NCBI RefSeq assembly: GCF_013402915.1
Contig: NC_050720.1
Location: 62,001 to 126,000 of the forward strand
Direction of reading: 5' to 3'
DNA length: 64,000 bases
Origin: Zygotorulaspora mrakii
Lineage: Eukaryota; Ascomycota; Saccharomycetes; Saccharomycetales; Saccharomycetaceae
Below, one piece after another: positions 60,873 through 64,000 of this stretch (positions are counted from its first letter, which is position 1; every line of letters begins with the position of its first letter). The notes beneath the pieces were generated by a model. It saw only the letters and a program-made list of their open reading frames with translations, was not told where the DNA came from and made no database searches. The translations under genes and the position numbers were made by a program.

Positions 60873-62111
60873 TTATTCTTTGCTTCTTGGTGCAATCTTA
60901 AAACTTAGAATATCGTTCTTACCTGGTTCAACTAAACTATCTTCACTCACTCTAACTCCCCCGACCGTTTCAATTGCAGCAACAGTTAATTCCGTGCCCA
61001 TAATGTATTTGGAGACTTTCGCAACTGATGTACCCTTTTTTACCAAAAAACAGTCTCTGAAAACGTTTTGTCCATTACCGCCCGTAAATGTTTGAATATT
61101 TCTGACGGTATATACTGGCATCAGATTCAAAACCTCTGTAGCGGCTTGCAAAACCTGTACGACACCAGTAGAGCCAAATCTGTAAAGCACCAAATCTCTT
61201 ATATTTTCAATCCTATTCATTGTTTTTTCATCTAATGGCCTTAAATTCTCTGGATCATCCTCATACGTATCGACGAATTCCGAACCTTCCTCATAAGAAA
61301 TGAATTTCTGCTTCTTCAGCTTTCTTAGAAATAGTTCCGTTATAGCACTTGTCAGTACGGCTTTAGTATCTGGATATTTCAGCATAATCTTAGAAACATT
61401 CTTATCCGCATCTGGGTGATCCATCTTATTTAGCGCCAAAACTGTTGGAAATTTCTCCTTCATGAAAGATGTCACAACTTTGGTGATCCACGAATCATCC
61501 CACTTATCCAAAGGCGGTAAATCATCTATTCTATCCAAAGCTCTCCGAATCATAGGCGCATGCGACCCGTAGCCACCAAATTGACTTTGCAATGTATCCA
61601 CAATACTAGATTTGGTAGCCGTGTGCCTGCGCACAATCGAACCCCAACGCTTTTTCAAATTACCTTCAATCCAGAGTCGAATCTCATCTTGAAGCCACTC
61701 AATATCCTGCATTGGATCATATCCTCTAGTATTTTTACCCTCTTCGTTGGTGGTTCCACTTACATCTACAACATGAATCAATGCATCCGCATGTCTCAGA
61801 TCATCCAAGAACTTATTACCAAGTCCTCTACCGGCATGCGCACCAGGAACTAAACCAGCTACATCCAGCAACATAATAGGAATGTGTCGCTTACCATTCA
61901 AGCACCAGCCATAATTGGGTTTACAAAGTTTTTCTAACCCGAATCGTGAACATGCGCAGTCTATCTGGACATATCCAGTAGCACGATTGGGATCGATAGT
62001 TGTGAAGGGAAATGCCCCCATTGCAGCCGCTGCATCTGTCAAAGAGTTCAATGTAGTTGATTTCCCCGAAGACGGTTTACCAACAATACCGATAAGAGGA
62101 TCTCTGGGCAT
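60873..62111 (-). CDS. Obg-family GTPase YGR210C
   Basis: This 412-residue protein is the orthologue of the uncharacterised YGR210C (411). The start is the ATG at 62111 ([19 protein letters not shown]). G-motifs are GKPSSGKST (G1), [19 protein letters not shown] (G3 region) and [10 protein letters not shown] (G4). A TGS domain lies at the C-terminus, about 325-400. The family is related to Ola1 and YchF, ribosome-linked P-loop proteins. The function in yeast is not defined. Confidence 0.94.
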   Translation of the reverse strand: MPRDPLIGIVGKPSSGKSTTLNSLTDAAAAMGAFPFTTIDPNRATGYVQIDCACSRFGLEKLCKPNYGWCLNGKRHIPIMLLDVAGLVPGAHAGRGLGNKFLDDLRHADALIHVVDVSGTTNEEGKNTRGYDPMQDIEWLQDEIRLWIEGNLKKRWGSIVRRHTATKSSIVDTLQSQFGGYGSHAPMIRRALDRIDDLPPLDKWDDSWITKVVTSFMKEKFPTVLALNKMDHPDADKNVSKIMLKYPDTKAVLTSAITELFLRKLKKQKFISYEEGSEFVDTYEDDPENLRPLDEKTMNRIENIRDLVLYRFGSTGVVQVLQAATEVLNLMPVYTVRNIQTFTGGNGQNVFRDCFLVKKGTSVAKVSKYIMGTELTVAAIETVGGVRVSEDSLVEPGKNDILSFKIAPRSKE

Positions 62112-62430
62112 TTTTTGACACTTTCTCAACCATGTATTGTCTCAAAAGTAAAAATTACATCTTGCCTAGCATAGTTACTATCTGAAATATTGAAGTCCTA
62201 TTAGGATTTTGTACGAAGGCCTGAAAATTCAAAGTTGTAGAAACTTCTTGAAGCATCGCGATGTCTTGAAAAGCTAAAATTTTTTTCAAAATGACAGGGC
62301 ATCGCATAAAAAATGAAAGCAGATCTATAAATTTGTTGAAGCTGGGCGTTTATAGGCCTGGTTTAAGTTGTTTATTTTCAGGTACACAAGGAAGAGATCA
62401 TTGTTAAGAAACTTTTCACTTTGTTCCAAA
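62112..62430. promoter_or_regulatory. YGR210C-ZPR1 divergent promoter
   Basis: This 319-bp region contains a GCATCGCGATG palindrome at 62253-62263, an AAAATTTTTTT at 62276-62286, and a further CATCGC near 62300. These resemble PAC and RRPE elements of ribosome-biogenesis genes, but the match is partial. Confidence 0.4.
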
Positions 62431-63948
62431 ATGTCGTTGCAAGAAACAGGACAGAAAGAAGCAGAGCAAGTCGGAAATGGCTTGTTCAAGCCCGTGGGTG
62501 AAGCAGTTGAGGATATGCAAGAGGAGTCAAAGTTTAATGGGGTTTCAGATGGTGGTGAAATGGAGGCAAATCAAGACCTTGTTAGAACCACGGATGCTTC
62601 TGATTCCATGGGACATCCGATTCAAGAGATTGAGTCGTTGTGTATGAATTGTCACCAAAATGGTACTACCAGACTGTTGCTGACGTCCATTCCATACTTT
62701 AGAGAAGTTGTCCTAATGTCATTCGAGTGTCCACATTGTGGGTTCAAAAATTCTGAAATTCAATCTGCCTCCGCTATTCAGGAGAAAGGTTCAAAATACA
62801 TTCTTAAAATCGAGAATAGTGAGGATTTCAATAGGGAAATTATCAAATCCGAAAATGCAACATGCAAGTTTGTCGAACTAGACATTGAAATCCCTGCGAA
62901 GAAAGGTCAGCTGACTACAGTTGAAGGCTTATTAAATGAGATGATTGAGGATTTAGAATCTGATCAGCCAGCCAGAAAGGCAATCGACGAAAATCTTCAC
63001 GACAGGATTGATGAATTTATCAAGAAGGTCAGGAGCTATATGAATTGCGAGCCGAATACGGTGCCACTCACCTTTGTCTTGGATGATCCAGCAGGAAATT
63101 CATGGATTGAATATAAACCGGGTGAGCCTTTGCATAAATGGTCTCACGCTGAATATTTGAGAACTGACGAACAGAATGTCGAAGTCGGCATTATTACAAA
63201 GGATCAACTAGAGCAACGTCGCAAGGAAAAACTGGAAGAATTATCAAATCGTGACAGGAACCCTTCGCAGTCAGTTAAAGTCGATTCAACGTCATCAAAT
63301 TTTTTATCCGATGCAACTGAGATAGAAAACTTCAATAACGAAGTTCAAACTTTTAAGATAACCTGTCCTTCATGTATGCATGAATGTGAATGCCACATGA
63401 AGCCCGTTAACATTCCTCATTTCAAGGAAGTTATCATTATGTCTACAGTATGCGAGCATTGTGGTTATAGGTCTAACGAGGTCAAAACAGGTGGTGCCAT
63501 ACCAGAGAAAGGTAGGAAAATCACACTTTATTGTGACGATCCTGCAGATTTATCTCGTGATATCTTGAAATCAGAATCCTGTTCGATGACTATCCCAGAA
63601 CTCAGTGTTGAAATCCAGGAGGGAACTCTAGGGGGTAGGTTCACAACTTTAGAAGGCATACTGAAACAAGTTTATGATGAACTTGAATCTCGTGTATTTT
63701 CTCAAACTTCAGACTCGATGGATGAGCCAACGAAGCAACGTTGGCTAGCGTTCTTCGATAAATTGAAGAGTGCGTTGGATGGAAAAGTTAAATTCAACGT
63801 AATAATGGTAGATCCTCTTGCAGGTTCTTACATTCAAAATGTATATGCGCCAGACCCTGACCCAAATATGACCATAGAAGATTATGAAAGAACCGAACAA
63901 CAAAATGATGATTATGGGTTAAATGACATGAAAGTAGACCAACAATAG
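62431..63948 (+). CDS. ZPR1: Zinc-finger chaperone Zpr1
   Basis: This 505-residue protein with duplicated ZPR1 modules is similar to YGR211W (486). The first C4 zinc finger uses CMNCHQNG and CPHCGF (about 70-110); the second uses CPSCMHECEC and CEHCGY (about 310-350). Each is followed by a beta-rich domain. Yeast Zpr1 is a dedicated folding factor for eEF1A. The start is the ATG at 62431 (MSLQETGQKE); 21 upstream codons have no ATG. The acidic N-terminus is a little longer than in S. cerevisiae. The gene ends 52 bp before the window edge. Confidence 0.96.
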   Translation: MSLQETGQKEAEQVGNGLFKPVGEAVEDMQEESKFNGVSDGGEMEANQDLVRTTDASDSMGHPIQEIESLCMNCHQNGTTRLLLTSIPYFREVVLMSFECPHCGFKNSEIQSASAIQEKGSKYILKIENSEDFNREIIKSENATCKFVELDIEIPAKKGQLTTVEGLLNEMIEDLESDQPARKAIDENLHDRIDEFIKKVRSYMNCEPNTVPLTFVLDDPAGNSWIEYKPGEPLHKWSHAEYLRTDEQNVEVGIITKDQLEQRRKEKLEELSNRDRNPSQSVKVDSTSSNFLSDATEIENFNNEVQTFKITCPSCMHECECHMKPVNIPHFKEVIIMSTVCEHCGYRSNEVKTGGAIPEKGRKITLYCDDPADLSRDILKSESCSMTIPELSVEIQEGTLGGRFTTLEGILKQVYDELESRVFSQTSDSMDEPTKQRWLAFFDKLKSALDGKVKFNVIMVDPLAGSYIQNVYAPDPDPNMTIEDYERTEQQNDDYGLNDMKVDQQ

Positions 63949-64000
63949 ATGTATGTAACATCCCTGAATATAAATGCTTTATTATAAAGAAGCAGTTTGT

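Overview
This is a gene-dense, intron-poor nuclear segment from a budding yeast of the family Saccharomycetaceae. About 36 protein genes lie on both strands with short spacers. The proteins closely resemble those of Saccharomyces cerevisiae. TATA boxes lie about 80-145 bp from start codons, and the single convincing intron has a TACTAAC branch site. No tRNA, rRNA, transposon, CRISPR array or centromere was recognised.

Gene order places the species. Genes that S. cerevisiae keeps on two separate duplicated blocks (YJR007-YJR025 and YGR193-YGR211, with YLR043-YLR045) are interleaved here in one row. There is one GAPDH where S. cerevisiae has TDH2 and TDH3, one thioredoxin for TRX1 and TRX2, and one SNG1/YJR015W. 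This is the layout expected of a lineage that never had the whole-genome duplication (Zygosaccharomyces, Torulaspora, Lachancea or Kluyveromyces type). The exact genus cannot be fixed from this window.

Layout. 1-8.2 kb: a possible C-terminal gene fragment at the edge, a tuberin-like TSC2 RapGAP (a family S. cerevisiae lacks), SUI2 (eIF2 alpha), MHO1 and GAPDH. 9.7-14.5 kb: MET3 behind a long GC-rich promoter, PDX1 and XKS1. 14.8-20.1 kb: SPC1, a YJR011C-like gene, a mitochondrial carrier, PEX39, GPI14 and SKI6. 20.1-29 kb: FYV8, TMA22, SNG1 and YPP1. 29-40.5 kb: THI4, PMT6, ELP2, ILV3, PCT1 and YCH1. 40.5-50.2 kb: ESS1, ADE3, TES1, TDA10, REC107/MER2 (intron-containing), LSM8, MDE1 and BNA1. 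51.4-64 kb: MVB12, CIR1, SER2, thioredoxin, STU2, PDC1, the YGR210C GTPase and ZPR1.

Most genes are housekeeping: translation (SUI2, TMA22, ELP2), central carbon (GAPDH, PDC1, PDX1, XKS1), amino acid, sulfur and one-carbon metabolism (MET3, ILV3, ADE3, SER2, MDE1), peroxisome (PEX39, TES1), secretion and glycosylation (SPC1, GPI14, PMT6), RNA processing (SKI6, LSM8), and spindle or meiosis (STU2, REC107). The points most worth a second look are the TSC2 homologue, the REC107 intron with a non-consensus GTTGGT donor and a near-match to the Mer1 splicing enhancer, a 71-bp tandem duplication across the stop codon of the YJR011C-like gene, a perfect 26-bp palindrome and repeated motif in the PDC1 upstream region, and an orphan mitochondrial carrier.
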